Assembly (NCBI GenBank): GCA_024867545.1
Contig: JANFNE010000015.1
Span: forward strand, 248,001 to 312,000
Origin: Phytopythium helicoides
Taxonomy: Eukaryota; Oomycota; Peronosporomycetes; Pythiales; Pythiaceae
Reading direction: 5' to 3'
Length of the DNA stretch: 64,000 nt
Part shown: positions 1 to 11,266 of the stretch, one piece after another
How positions within the stretch are numbered: position 1 is the first letter of the stretch
Layout: each line of letters opens with the position of its first letter
Position numbers and translations under genes: made by a program
Notes under the pieces: generated by a model
What the model was told of the DNA's origin: nothing
Database searches by the model: none
Seen by the model: the letters and a program-made list of their open reading frames with translations, nothing else

Positions 1-2415
1 CAGTGTTGGTGGCACAAAAAAAAAGAATTTATCAGCGGTGAGCCGCGGTAGTGTGGACGGCGAATTCACACTGCTAAAGCAACGTAACTGCTATACTCTA
101 CGTTGCTTTAGCAGTGTGAATTTGCCATCCACACTACCTCTCAACCCGGTATCTACATGTATGAGCTCGGCACCGGTGGCATTCCACAATCAGCAACGAC
201 GAGCAGGCGCAGCAAGAGAACGGAGTCTGGCGAGGATGCGAATGACAAAGGCTGGACAACATCTCGTTTCTCCCCGGGCAGTCTTACAGAGCTACCAGAC
301 ACGCTCATCACTTTCTTCAAGATATTGAAACTGTGTGCACCATCAAGCGTCCTTCAAGATTTTACGCCTCAGTGTATCGGCGAGAAATTGGGGGGCAAGA
401 TGCTAGAAGACGGGAAGACCTAAGTCACAGCCATCTTTGGTTCGTCTAACAAACCACTGCTATGATAGTCGGGTACCTCTGTATGACTCTCTTTCTTGAC
501 TTCACAGAGCCACATCCTACACACAGATCATGGTCTCTACAAGATGTCGTAGGCGCCTTTGCATGTTCTTGGTTAGTCTAAACGAATAATCTAAGTTCTC
601 TGCTTTCCTTGCCATTGCACTGTTGGTACCGACGACATAATTGCATTGCCGACAGCACACATCCAAATGATAGAACGTGCATCACGCGTAGGCGCGCAAT
701 GGCTGTGTGCATGTGTTGAACACGTATGCAAAGTTCTAGCGCGATTCAGTACGAATTGTGTGCTCAGGAGGCGTTTGTTCCCATGCTTCGTGTTTTCATG
801 GTCAACAGTGTTGGTGGCACAAAAAAAAAGAATTTATCAGCGGTGAGCCGCGGTAGTGTGGACGGCGAATTCACACTGCTAAAGCAACGTAACTGCTATA
901 CTCTACGTTGCTTTAGCAGTGTGAATTTGCCATCCACACTACCTCTCAACCCGGTATCTACATGTATGAGCTCGGCACCGGTGGCATTCCACAATCAGCA
1001 ACGACGAGCAGGCGCAGCAAGAGAACGGAGTCTGGCGAGGATGCGAATGACAAAGGCTGGACAACATCTCGTTTCTCCCCGGGCAGTCTTACAGAGCTAC
1101 CAGACACGCTCATCACTTTCTTCAAGATATTGAAACTGTGTGCACCATCAAGCGTCCTTCAAGATTTTACGCCTCAGTGTATCGGCGAGAAATTGGGGGG
1201 CAAGATGCTAGAAGACGGGAAGACCTAAGTCACAGCCATCTTTGGTTCGTCTAACAAACCACTGCTATGATAGTCGGGTACCTCTGTATGACTCTCTTTC
1301 TTGACTTCACAGAGCCACATCCTACACACAGATCATGGTCTCTACAAGATGTCGTAGGCGCCTTTGCATGTTCTTGGTTAGTCTAAACGAATAATCTAAG
1401 TTCTCTGCTTTCCTTGCCATTGCACTGTTGGTACCGACGACATAATTGCATTGCCGACAGCACACATCCAAATGATAGAACGTGCATCGCGCGTAGGCGC
1501 GCAATGGCTGTGTGCATGTGTTGAACACGTATGCAAAGTTCTAGCGCGATTCAGTACGAATTGTGTGCTCAGGAGGCGTTTGTTCCCATGCTTCGTGTTT
1601 TCATGGTCAACAGTGTTGGTGGCACAAAAAAAAAGAATTTATCAGCGGTGAGCCGCGGTAGTGTGGACGGCGAATTCACACTGCTAAAGCAACGTAACTG
1701 CTATACTCTACGTTGCTTTAGCAGTGTGAATTTGCCATCCACACTACCTCTCAACCCGGTATCTACATGTATGAGCTCGGCACCGGTGGCATTCCACAAT
1801 CAGCAACGACGAGCAGGCGCAGCAAGAGAACGAAGTCTGGCGAGGATGCGAATGACAAAGGCTGGACAACATCTCGTTTCTCCCCGGGCAGTCTTACAGA
1901 GCTACCAGACACGCTCATCACTTTCTTCAAGATATTGAAACTGTGTGCACCATCAAGCGTCCTTCAAGATTTTACGCCTCAGCGTATCGGCGAGAAATTG
2001 GGGGGCAAGATGCTAGAAGACGGGAAGACCTAAGTCACAGCCATCTTTGGTTCGTCTAACAAACCACTGCTATGATAGTCGGGTACCTCTGTATGACTCT
2101 CTTTCTTGACTTCACAGAGCCACATCCTACACACAGATCATGGTCTCTACAAGATGTCGTAGGCGCCTTTGCATGTTCTTGGTTAGTCTAAACGAATAAT
2201 CTAAGTTCTCTGCTTTCCTTGCCATTGCACTGTTGGTACCGACGACATAATTGCATTGCCGACAGCACACATCCAAATGATAGAACGTGCATCACGCGTA
2301 GGCGCGCAACGGCTGTGTGCATGTGTTGAACACGTGTGCAAAGTTCTAGCGCGATTCAGTATGATTTGGTTGCTCAGGAGGTTTTGTACCCGCACCCACG
2401 TTTTCATGATCAACA
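1..2415. repeat. Tandem array of three 805-bp units
   Basis: Three near-identical head-to-tail copies lie at 1-805, 806-1610 and 1611-2415, with a degenerate start of a fourth from about 2414. I saw only a few substitutions between copies (for example near 1490, 1832 and 1982). The array begins at the window edge, so more copies may lie to the left. Each unit holds a long inverted repeat (see 47-138) and short ORFs on both strands that I cannot assign to a family. Near-identity implies recent amplification or homogenisation. The unit could be a satellite or a tandemly arrayed non-autonomous DNA transposon. Confidence 0.95.
47..138. repeat. Long inverted repeat inside each 805-bp unit
   Basis: Perfect 22-bp arms lie at 65-86 and 99-120, separated by a 12-bp spacer at 87-98. 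Pairing extends outward with two mismatches to roughly 47-138, giving arms of about 40 bp. Equivalent copies recur 805 and 1610 bp downstream. The arrangement looks like two terminal inverted repeats of neighbouring element copies abutting head to head, so each unit can be read as an element of about 790 bp bounded by 40-bp TIRs. Confidence 0.9.
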
Positions 2416-2460
2416 CCGTTGTGGCAAAAAAAAAGAATTTATCATTAGTTGGGCAGTTGC

Positions 2461-2515
2461 TTTACGTTGCTGGAGCAGTGTGAATGGCATATTCACACTG
2501 CTCCAGCAACGTAAA
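2461..2515. repeat. Perfect short hairpin, TIR-related
   Basis: Perfect 25-bp arms lie at 2461-2485 and 2491-2515 around a 5-bp loop. The arm sequence is a variant of the inverted repeat in the upstream 805-bp units (shared core ACGTTGCT..AGCAGTGTGAA). A third related arm follows at about 2534-2575, where it aligns with the right half of the array repeat. This is the decayed right edge of the array or a tiny hairpin element derived from it. Confidence 0.85.
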
Positions 2516-2629
2516 GCACGGGTACAATCTGCCGTTACGTTGCTGTAGCAGTGTGAACTTGCCGTCCACTCTACCTCCCAGAAAACCGGTATCCACTGGT
2601 ATGAGCAGCCTCGAGTTGACCACCATCAC

Positions 2630-3054
2630 TGTGGAGCGCTCAAGATGCTCAGCGTGATCACCAACCTGTGCACGGCCAACTGCGATGCCATCATATGCTG
2701 CACCAGGCGTGGCTCATGCCGCTGCAGACTGTTATTGTCAGCACCATGCTGTACGAGGTGCTGTACGAGGTGCTGTACGAGGCAGCGTTCACTGGCATCG
2801 CAGTCATTGTTGTGACCATGTACATCAGCCACTGGATCTCCAAATTCATTTTCCGCTTCCAGAGCGTCTACCGCAGGAGCAACGACGTCCGGTTGAAGAA
2901 GGTAACGGAAGTGTTCAAGACGATCAGTATCGTCAAGCTCAACGCATGTCAGATCCAGGCGACGCGGGCTGTCGAGATGCGGGTCCCCTATAAGCGCAGA
3001 CTCACCGCGTGCCTCAGCGTCGTCATGCTCTGGGGGGATACCCGTGTTCATTAG
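2630..3054 (+). pseudogene. ABC transporter subfamily C transmembrane fragment (pseudogene)
   Basis: The reading frame at 2668-3054 matches part of the first transmembrane domain of MRP/ABCC transporters: a PLQ-type helix start, the AAFTGIAVIVV membrane segment, then NDVRLKKVTEVF and IVKLNAC, which correspond to the conserved intracellular K-D-R...E-hhhh-hK motif. An upstream part of the same domain (VITNLCT) is in another frame, so at least one frameshift is present. No nucleotide-binding domain follows. A 12-bp unit (CTGTACGAGGTG) is repeated nearly three times at 2749-2782, adding LYEV repeats not expected in the family. This is a decayed fragment and not a close copy of the intact transporter at 7.1-10.9 kb. 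Confidence 0.65.
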
Positions 3055-3139
3055 TATTGCCACATTCGGCGCTTATGCTGGTGTTCTCAAGCGCGAGCTT
3101 ACTCCTTCTATCGTATTCACCAGCACTGCGGTCTTTCGA

Positions 3140-3757
3140 CTATTGCACGTGAATCTCTTTTTCTCCAGGCTGAAAGTTCTCTCCGAAGCAATCATCGTTC
3201 AGAGTCCACCACGATAGCATCTCCTTGTAACCCGCGCTGATACCAGTTTCCAACAAGGTCTTCACGTTATGATCATCCTTGAGCCACTCCCTATTCTTTC
3301 GCGCCAAGTACAGCGTCAACGCGGCTGGGTAAACCGCAACACAGTTACTCACAACTTTGTATCTACTTGCGATGGTCTCTTGTAGTGCGCTCACTGTCAC
3401 ATTGCGTGCAACTTTGACGGGAAACACACTCGCTTCCCCATACACACCACACCACAGCTCCACCTCGGTCGTCTGCTCCTTCTCCTCCATCTCCTCCACC
3501 TGGAAAGTCCTCGACTGCGGCCAGGACACTTTCATCGGCAAGTGAGGCGAAGAAGAACTGTAAATTATGCGAAACCTCGCCGAACACGCCACGAAACGCA
3601 GAGGTACAGTATGTTGAAGCGTGACCGCTTCTGCCTGCCACTCAAGGACGACCGTGGCCTCGTGTGTGCCACGGGTACGTCGTATCGGGGTAGCGACGAC
3701 GACGAGCTTGTGTCTGGCTACGAGTTCACGACTCAAGTGGCCGGCAGCCTGCTCCAT
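3140..3757 (-). pseudogene. Crinkler (CRN)-type effector N-terminal domain, truncated
   Basis: The 205-aa frame carries a CRN N-terminal ubiquitin-like/LYLAR module: VELWCGVYG, then FPVKV, LTLYLARK and WLKDD. In Phytophthora this region is LFLAK; the LYLAR/K form is known from Pythium and Albugo. The likely CRN start is the internal Met shortly before the VEEMEEKE stretch; residues before it have no family counterpart. The frame stops right after the usual end of the module (EIHV), so no C-terminal effector domain follows. No clear signal peptide is visible. It is an inverted, diverged duplicate of the N-terminus at 17.05 kb, with similarity confined to about 3170-3766. Probably a truncated gene or pseudogene. 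Confidence 0.7.
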
Positions 3758-3945
3758 GTTGAGGATGGTTAGCTACGAGTGGCAGAGTTGCATCCTTGTG
3801 ATTCCACAACTACGATAATTACATCGGAGCGTCGGGAAACACACTCGTTTTGCCATACACCGCGCACCACAGCTCCACGTATTATCCGTCGTGTCGTCTA
3901 CCAGAAAAGTTGTGACTGACCCCGGTTCGGTATATCAGGATACCG

Positions 3946-4540
3946 CTAGATTTGAATTGATCGACCCTTTGGTGCCGCGTTCAGGTGCCGCAATGACCTC
4001 AATCTCGTCGTTGACGCGCACAGCAGGCTTCTAACAAAAGTGTAAATGTGAGCAAAACCTTCGTCGACTTCTTCGAACCACCCGCCATTCCAATCGCACT
4101 CAAGAAGGTACTCGTTCCGACGAAATCCATCATCTCCCAGATACAAATCCTACAAGTACGTCAGCATCAGTAACGCGCTCAAACTCAGATCCATTAGCCT
4201 CGGTCTCGGGCATTGGGATCCGGATAACCTCCCTCACTGTCGTAATGCTGTTCAACGAAATTGCCTTTGGCATCAACAAAGCCATCACCAAGTCCCAAGG
4301 CTCCTGACAAGGAGTCGCTCGAGTTTGTGCATGCTTTTACGGGAGGCGAGCTCGTGGGGTATGGACAGGTGCTACCCAGCAAGGCGCACACGAAATGGTC
4401 ATGGACGAGCTTTGGATGTGAAAATCCATATTCGCATCTGAATGTATTGAGCTCCTCACGCAGGGCTAGCAGTTGGTCCAGTAGTTGCACGACAAATTTC
4501 CATCGCTCAGAAATTCGATTGAAGTGGCTCTTGCAAGGCC
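3946..4540 (-). pseudogene. Orphan gene fragment with a segment duplicated at 19.85 kb
   Basis: Two minus-strand frames (4194 to about 4540, and 3946-4146) look protein-like but give no complete gene. The first contains HFNRISERWKFVVQLL followed by DQLLALREEL. The same segment, with a few changes, recurs on the plus strand at 19849-19928. The second contains GDDGFRRNEYLLECDWNGG. The helical segment is vaguely like the N-terminal helical regions of oomycete TKL kinases, but I cannot assign it. It lies just downstream of the RING gene and is most likely remnant sequence. Confidence 0.35.
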
Positions 4541-4585
4541 CACGGAGAAAAAGACGAGCTGCTCCATCCAGTTCAAAATATAAAA

Positions 4586-5730
4586 CTACACGATCCGCAT
4601 CACGCCCTCCTCGGTGTTCATCCTGCCAGCGTCTCCATGTGCGTCGTCGGATACTCCAAATATGGAGGTTCGACACGTGGGGCAAGTTGAGTTGACCACG
4701 AGCCACTCGTCAACGCATTCCTTGTGGAAATGGTGCTCGCAGGGAAGCACGCGCAGGTCCTGGTGAGCCTCGTAGTCGTTCAGGCAGATGCAGCAGGTCG
4801 AATCCTCGTCCGCAAACATGTGTGGCGCGAACTTTTTGGTCTCCAGGCGGTCGATGGCCTGTTTGTTCACGAAAGGCAGGAAAAGGCTGTCAGTAGTTGT
4901 CATCGATTCGGCAGCAAACGACGAGGCTGCACCTCTTTGGTGGCGCCCTTGCCGCGCATGGGGTCCTGGAGTCGGCTGAGCAGGCGGATGACGCAGGGCA
5001 GGCAGAAGCAGATGACTGGCAGCAGCAGCAATAGCAGCAGGCAGGGCAGGAAAATCTTGGCGTAGGCGATGATGATCATCCAGAGCGCGAGCTGGTACAT
5101 GGCGGATCCGTCGTCGCAGCGCGCGCCGTCGCTGATGACCCACATGTTTCCTACGAGGAACCAAAAGAGGCCCGCGAGGTCGAGTCCGTACTTGAGCTGG
5201 CTCAGGTAGCCCATGTATCTCTCCCTCCAGTGGATGGCGCGGTTGCTGCGGCTGCGGTTGAGGTAGTACAGCATCCACTCGAGCGCGAGCGTGAGCGCCA
5301 GGTGGGCCGTGTGCACGAGCACCCAGACCTGAATGCGGTAGCACAGCGTGCTCTGCTTCCACTTGAGCGCCATGAGCACGGCGCTGGCCGCGATCTGCGG
5401 CGCGTTCACGAGCGTGAGCCCCCAGATGATCAGCCGAGAGTTGCGCGCCTCGCGCGCCTCCTGCACGCTCGAGTTGAGCACGTTCATGCGCACGGCGTGG
5501 GCCTCGTCCGTCATGGGCGGCGGTGGCGTTGAATTCGCGCGGTTCGCGGCGGAAATTGAGCGGTTTGCGGCCGAAACTGCGCGTCTGGAGCCCAGGAGAC
5601 GCGCGTTGGGCTCGGCATCGGGCGAAGAAGAAGCCTGTGGGGCGTGCGGGAGCCCTGCGGCGCGCTGCGCGGCGGCGTCGGCCACGGAGGCGGCCAGCGC
5701 CGAGCGGCGCGCGGGCGGAGCGGCCTCCAT
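4586..5730 (-). CDS. Membrane RING-H2 E3 ubiquitin ligase
   Basis: Two exons, 5730-4933 and 4858-4586, joined across a 74-nt GT-AG intron at phase 0, give 356 aa. Splicing creates KGATKEAID, the usual linker in plant-like multi-pass RING proteins, which supports the junction. Residues 1-75 are Ala/Ser-rich and probably disordered. About four hydrophobic segments follow (LIIWGLTLVNA, VWVLVHTAHLAL, LAGLFWFLVGNMWVI, and IIIAYAKIFL through VICFCLPC). The C-terminal RING-H2 (CCICLNDYE, LPCEHHFHKECVDEWL, CPTC) has all eight zinc ligands. Expected role: recruiting E2-ubiquitin at an endomembrane. Two CCAAT motifs lie upstream at about 5772 and 5802. The longer 406-codon frame here is open by chance upstream of exon 2. 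Confidence 0.85.
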
Positions 5731-7102
5731 GAGGATCTGGGGGTTTCTCGAGGGGGAGGCGGGGTTTTGGCCAATGGGAGAGGAAGGAGGGAGGGTTTTT
5801 GGCCAATCAGAAGTGGAAGAAAGGACGCGGCTGGGTTTTGTAATTTGGGGGAGACCTTCTTCAACAACGGCGGCATGGGCTCACCTTGCATCTCATTCTC
5901 ATCTTCGGTGATTTGATTGACTTGGTTGATGAACTGCTGGAATTGGAGTTGGTGGCTTGATTGAGACCAGGATGGCCGACATGCAGAAGTTGGAGAAGGA
6001 TGGAGGATTTAGTGAAGGAAATTGGTGGCCACTGGCTTTCTGATGATGACGACGAGGCAGCGTAAGCATTAGTAGAGCCTTCGCCATCAGAGCTCAAGGA
6101 CGAGACGGACTAGGCGAGCGGGTGGAGTTGTCCGCATTAGAAGGAGCTGTAAATACGCGACGAGCTCCCTTAGGCTCTCAGATGGCACGAGTCGCGATCT
6201 CAAGTCGAAGTGCTCGGCCTCGCTCACTAGCGTCTAGTGCTAGTCGGCCTTCGGGTCAGCTAAACAATGGGGCTGCGATCATACAGATCTGCAGATGACA
6301 CCGAGCTCAATCGTGCTCATACAGAACTGCTGGCGTGTTTCACAAACTACAAGGAGATCACGTCGCGCCGCATTTCGTTAGCAGCTTCGACTTCTCATCA
6401 AATGGCTCCACGGGGACCGTGACCACGCCCATGGTGACATGCCAAGCCGGCTGTGGCGCTTTGATTCTCGCAATCACAAAGTAGAGCACGCATTTTTCCT
6501 TCGGGATGAACAGCTTCACGTGTAACGACCAGAATGCGTCGCATCAAAGCCCTCTAGCTCTCCAGAACAAAATGAACCCGCAGTTTGACACGCTCAACGA
6601 CAAAGTCATGACTAAATAGCGCGGCGTTGTCGAAGGAAAAGCTGGTATGGTCGAGCTATCGTGACGCAGGCCTAGACTTCATTCGACGGTAATCGGGATC
6701 AATTTTGGGCACTCTCAGCCGCGGCCTTTACCTGCGCACTCGGTCATGCATCTGCAAATACTTGGCGGCGTCAACACCAGGGACAGGTTTCATTCGAGTA
6801 TTGCGCTGTTAGGATTCCGAGTAAGAGTCGTACGCCTCACAACTGCTCGAGTCAGTCGAGCACGAGTGCACGAGAGTGCTCAAAGTCAGTCAGTAGGCAA
6901 TCCGTGTCGACAAAAGAGGCACACTGTGCAATAAGATTGATCAATTGCCTCTTTTCGCGGTGGAAACCCATTTTGACTCCGTCTCGAGATTTGCAAGTCT
7001 ACGTTGTAGACTAGCTAACTGCAACTGGCGCACGAATGCCCAAGCTTGCCAACACCAAAGCGCTTGGTGCGCTTGGGATAAGTAGACAAACATGGTATCT
7101 CA
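5731..7102. other. Intergenic region
   Basis: This is the shared space between the RING gene (5' end) and the ABCC transporter (3' end). Near 5772 and 5802 two CCAAT boxes lie in similar contexts (TTTTGGCCAAT) and probably belong to the RING gene promoter. Between about 5875 and 6070 short frames on both strands look weakly coding (for example DLVKEIGGHWLSDDDDEAA on the plus strand), but I could not close a gene. From 6100 to 7100 I see nothing supportable. Confidence 0.4.
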
Positions 7103-10100
7103 TCACAACGACCTCGACATTGCCGCGAATGCACTATTTGGGTCAGCAAGCAGCGTCTGCGGCGTGTCAAACTCGACCACACGACCCTCGTGCAGCACCA
7201 GTACGCGGTCCGAGCTTGCAACGGTGGCCAGACGGTGAGCAATCGTTAGCACGGTGGCGTGATGATCGCCAAACTCGCGTTGAATCGTTTGCTGCAGCTG
7301 CTGCTCGGTAGCCTGGTCCACCGCAGCAGTAGCCTCATCCAGAACGACTAGTCGGTTGCCAGCCAGCACGGCGCGCGCCATGCACAGCAGCTGTCGCTCT
7401 CCGGCACTCAGATTGTCACCATCAGCGCTGACCAAGTGCTCCAGTCGCTGCGGCCACGTCGCAATGCGAGCCTTCATGCCCACTTTATCGAGCGCTGACC
7501 AAATTTCCGAGTCGTTGAAGGCCTCATCGGGGTCGAGATACTGTCGGATGGACCCGCGGAAGAGCACTGGAGACTGAGCGATTACGGAAATCTGCGAGCG
7601 AAGCACGTGCAGAGGGAGATCCGCGATGTTCGAGCCGTTGATATAAATCTCGCCGCCTGCTAGCTCGTTAATGCGGAGTAGCGCCATCACGAGACTCGAC
7701 TTGCCGGCACCAGTTCGGCCCACAATGCCGATATGTTCGCCCGGTCGAATGGAAAACGTCACGCCCTTCAGCGCGGGGAGTCCGCCATCTTTGTAGCTAA
7801 AGACCACGTTGCGGAAGGTCATAGAGCATGCCCGCGCCAACTTGAAGTCTTTTGTCACGGTTTTAATCAGAGGATTCACGACCTCTTCTTGAGGAATCTC
7901 AATGTACTCCATGACACGCTCGGGTGAAACCATTTGCACCTCGACCTGTGACCACACCCTCACGAGAGCCGATAAACCGACATCCACGTTGAGCGCATAC
8001 ATGAACGCAAGACCCGCCAGTCCAGGCGAAAGCATGTGTCGGAGATAGATCACACCACCGCCAACGAAAAGCACAAAGCCGCACCCAATGAGTTCAATGC
8101 GCAGCTGAAACCACTGTCGGACAGCAACGTCTGCGAGCCAAACTCGGCTGCTGTGATCGTTGTATGCTGCATGCTCCTTCACAACCGCGTCTGCCGATGT
8201 CTTTCCAAACGCACGAATGCTTTCAGCACCTGCTTCGCATTGCGCGACATGGCTAAGCACTGGGGAGGCTGCCACCTTCCACAAACGACCAATTTCTCGT
8301 GAAGATGCGAGATAGAAGCTCGCGACGCGAGAGTAAAGCCATAAAAGAGGCAGCATCAGCGGCGCGATGCTCCAAATGATGCTCGTTGCTGTCAGCAACT
8401 GCGCTGCTGCCATGAACACGTTGACAAGGAAACCGCCGAGCGTGAAGGGCAGCACGAAATCCAAAGTCGTCACATCTTGGGCATAGCGGTTGAGCACACG
8501 GCCAATGGGATTCGCATCGTAAAATTTCATGCGCGCACCAAGCAACGAACGAGTCATGCGCTCAAACATAACGGTTGACGCTTCTAAACCCGAGTGAGCG
8601 ACAAACGATGAGCGCACGAAAACTAGCGCCGCACAGGTAGTCGTTAAAATGGCGTACACGAGCATGTACCACTGAGAACGTCTCCGTTCAGCATCTCCTG
8701 AAACCACCATTGTGCTCGTCCAGTGGCTCAACCACAGATCACTCCCGACCTGGCAAGTTTGCCAGAGAAGAAGCACCAGGAACACGACAGAGATGGTCCA
8801 AAAGCCGCCAAACACTCGAAGGTATGCGCAGAACACATCTTTTGACACGCGACCAGCCTCGCGGGTCTCATCAGCCACGAGCCGTCCGTTCTCACTTTGA
8901 GTGGCCTTGCTCTTTGTCTTAGGAGGAATCTGCTTAGAGTTGCTGTCGCTAGGTTTGACTGATGAACTCGATTGTTCCCGCTGCTTACGTGTGTTTCTGA
9001 AGCATGTCACACGACGACCCGCAATCTCAATGCGGTTATCAACAAGCTCCGAATGAATGATATCCAAGTTGTGGGTGGCAAAAATGACTGTCTTGCCAGC
9101 CCAAAGCCCACCGACAACACACTTGGAGAAAATTTCTCGCTGGACTGCAACATCGACGGCGGCAAGTGGTGAGTCAAGCACAACAATGCCCGCCTCACTG
9201 GCGTAGCAAACCCGAGCCAGCGCCAGCCTTGCGCGCTGCCCACCAGAAAGGTTGACTCCTTTTGCTCCAATCTCGGTCAGATCTCCCGACGGCATCGCAG
9301 CAAGATCGGGAAGAAGGGCACATGCATCGAGCACCCGGTTGTACCACTCCCAATCGAATGGGCGGCCAAAGAGAATGTTGTCACGAACTGTCATGTGCTG
9401 GAGCCATGGCTGCTGCGAGAAATATGCGATAGCCTCGTCTTGTTGTGCTCCAATAGTCACATCGCCCAAGTACTTGCAAGTCTCGCCCAACAGAGACAAA
9501 CAAAGCGTGGACTTCCCTGAACCAACAGATCCGTGTACAACTACTAAGTCGCCCTTGCGAATATCAAGATCAACTTGCTCGAGCACTGGAAGGCTGCTAT
9601 TCATGGCATATCCAAAAGATGCATTCCTCACTTGGATTGCAGAAGAGTTTTCAGAGTCGGAAGCAGTGTCAGCCTCTTTGCGATGAATATTGCTACTCTC
9701 GTACTCCGGAAGTTGCAAGAATGTGGTGATCCTCTCAACGGATATCTTTGCCTGAATAAGCGTCTGAACAACGTTCGGCAGCTCTCGAAGCGGGTCTCGA
9801 AGAATAGAAAAGAGTGCTAGCGCGGCAAAAATCGCAGCGGCAGTCGGTGTCTGGTGCATTACAAGCGTGTAGACGGCAAGCGATGTCGTTGATACTAAGA
9901 GGGGAGATGCCCACAACACGAAGCTGGAGAGCACTCGGTAGCGAACGAAAGCCCTAATAGCGTCGAGCTCTTCGTTGCGCAATTGCTCAATTCTGCGCTG
10001 GAACGCCTCCTCCATGGTGCTAACCTTTACGGCGAGCATGGCGCCAAACACTTCCCGCACCACTTCCATGCGCCGGTCTTTGCACTGAAGCACTGCACGC

Positions 10101-10909
10101 ATGCATCTTCCCGCCGCACGACTGATCAAAGTGGTCACATATATCGCGGTACCAATCGCAGCGAGACCAGCGAAAGCTGCGGCGCCAAGAAGCGAGTGCA
10201 GCATTACGACAACAACAGCAATCTCGATTGGCAGAATCCACAAACTGTTGACAGCCTTGATCGCGGCCACCACCTTTGCGATGTCGGAAGAGTACAGGTT
10301 TGCAAGGTCGGACGCCCTGGGCGTAGTTTCCTTTAACGTTCCGCCGCTGTTGTGCGCTTCATGCTCGCCGCGTCCTAGCGTCATGTGACGCCGCAGTGCC
10401 TTGTGGAACAGCAGCAGCCTCAAAGCTGCCGTTACTTGGACTCCAATCTCCTCCAGCGCCAGTCGCAAATGCGCTCTGACAAACGCGGCAGCCACTCGTG
10501 CAGTGCAGAACAGCACGGTCCACACCACGAGCTCTTGAATCTTGAGCGCCTCGGGCGACGCCAGCGCGTCGACCACAAACCGTAGCACTGCGGGAGCGGC
10601 GACGTCACAGGCCGCACACAGCGCCGCCATGAGCCCACAGACAGCCAATCCCCCGGCGTGGCAGCGCAGCAACGACCTCGGAATGTCTCCATCTTGGCGC
10701 TTCAACTGCCGCTGGAACCGCCGGAAGGCCGGGAGCGAAGCCGCAGACGGCGGCGCGGGCCACAAGTCGTCGGTCTGCAGCTGCCGAGCGGCCCCGACGC
10801 GCATCGTGGGCTCCACAAAGGCCAGCAGCGCGCGTTTCCACACCGAAACGCGCTCCTCTGGCGCGCCGGCGGCCGCTCCCATCGTCCCGTAGCTCGCTGG
10901 GGTCCTCAT
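7103..10909 (-). CDS. ABC transporter, subfamily C (MRP type), full length
   Basis: A full transporter with two transmembrane and two nucleotide-binding domains in one uninterrupted frame; the frame opens at 10969. I prefer the Met at 10909 or 10882 (about 1260-1270 aa). NBD1 has Walker A GSVGSGKS (residue ~485 of the frame), signature LSGGQRARLALAR and Walker B VVLDSPLAAVD. NBD2 has Walker A GRTGAGKS (~1085), a variant signature LSAGERQLLCMAR and Walker B LVVLDEATAAVD. The aspartate in place of glutamate in the NBD1 Walker B is normal for ABCC asymmetry. There is no N-terminal TMD0, so it resembles the short MRP4/5 type. Expected role: ATP-driven export of conjugates or xenobiotics at the plasma or vacuolar membrane. 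Confidence 0.93.
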   Translation of the reverse strand: MRTPASYGTMGAAAGAPEERVSVWKRALLAFVEPTMRVGAARQLQTDDLWPAPPSAASLPAFRRFQRQLKRQDGDIPRSLLRCHAGGLAVCGLMAALCAACDVAAPAVLRFVVDALASPEALKIQELVVWTVLFCTARVAAAFVRAHLRLALEEIGVQVTAALRLLLFHKALRRHMTLGRGEHEAHNSGGTLKETTPRASDLANLYSSDIAKVVAAIKAVNSLWILPIEIAVVVVMLHSLLGAAAFAGLAAIGTAIYVTTLISRAAGRCMRAVLQCKDRRMEVVREVFGAMLAVKVSTMEEAFQRRIEQLRNEELDAIRAFVRYRVLSSFVLWASPLLVSTTSLAVYTLVMHQTPTAAAIFAALALFSILRDPLRELPNVVQTLIQAKISVERITTFLQLPEYESSNIHRKEADTASDSENSSAIQVRNASFGYAMNSSLPVLEQVDLDIRKGDLVVVHGSVGSGKSTLCLSLLGETCKYLGDVTIGAQQDEAIAYFSQQPWLQHMTVRDNILFGRPFDWEWYNRVLDACALLPDLAAMPSGDLTEIGAKGVNLSGGQRARLALARVCYASEAGIVVLDSPLAAVDVAVQREIFSKCVVGGLWAGKTVIFATHNLDIIHSELVDNRIEIAGRRVTCFRNTRKQREQSSSSVKPSDSNSKQIPPKTKSKATQSENGRLVADETREAGRVSKDVFCAYLRVFGGFWTISVVFLVLLLWQTCQVGSDLWLSHWTSTMVVSGDAERRRSQWYMLVYAILTTTCAALVFVRSSFVAHSGLEASTVMFERMTRSLLGARMKFYDANPIGRVLNRYAQDVTTLDFVLPFTLGGFLVNVFMAAAQLLTATSIIWSIAPLMLPLLWLYSRVASFYLASSREIGRLWKVAASPVLSHVAQCEAGAESIRAFGKTSADAVVKEHAAYNDHSSRVWLADVAVRQWFQLRIELIGCGFVLFVGGGVIYLRHMLSPGLAGLAFMYALNVDVGLSALVRVWSQVEVQMVSPERVMEYIEIPQEEVVNPLIKTVTKDFKLARACSMTFRNVVFSYKDGGLPALKGVTFSIRPGEHIGIVGRTGAGKSSLVMALLRINELAGGEIYINGSNIADLPLHVLRSQISVIAQSPVLFRGSIRQYLDPDEAFNDSEIWSALDKVGMKARIATWPQRLEHLVSADGDNLSAGERQLLCMARAVLAGNRLVVLDEATAAVDQATEQQLQQTIQREFGDHHATVLTIAHRLATVASSDRVLVLHEGRVVEFDTPQTLLADPNSAFAAMSRSL

Positions 10910-11266
10910 GACGAGCCGCGTGCGCCTGTCAGCGCAGATTCGACACTGGGTGCCTCCCTGCAGCGCCACGAGCCGCGCATGAAGGTGATCAGCAAGCTCC
11001 CCAGGCGCTTCAAGCTGGCCGTGGATTTTCCGTCACGTTGCCCCGCCACTGACTGTGTCCCGCTCTTTCAAATCTCCTACCGCTCGCATCTAAATCTCGC
11101 TCTATCTCGCTCTCAATCGGCCCATTACAAGTCATTCAATATACCCTCTGCGTCACGTAAACTGTAGTTTCCCCTATCATAAAACACCGCAACCTCCCAC
11201 GTATTTCCCCGCGGATCGGCACCGCACGGGCGTCATCCCCCACTTCCAGACGTCCCTCGAGCCGCC

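Noticed and set aside
1322..1528. 68-codon minus-strand ORF inside the 805-bp repeat, and the 88-codon plus-strand ORFs
   Set aside because: No recognisable domain and no sign of selection; copies differ too little to judge coding potential.
4859..5806. 406-codon minus-strand frame as a single-exon RING protein
   Set aside because: Its N-terminal part is an Arg/Ala-rich shadow; splicing the overlapping 276-codon frame into the RING exon gives the family's membrane helices and linker.
5861..6097. Short frames on both strands with Ser-rich or acidic content
   Set aside because: No start, splice and stop combination closed a gene; kept only as an intergenic note.
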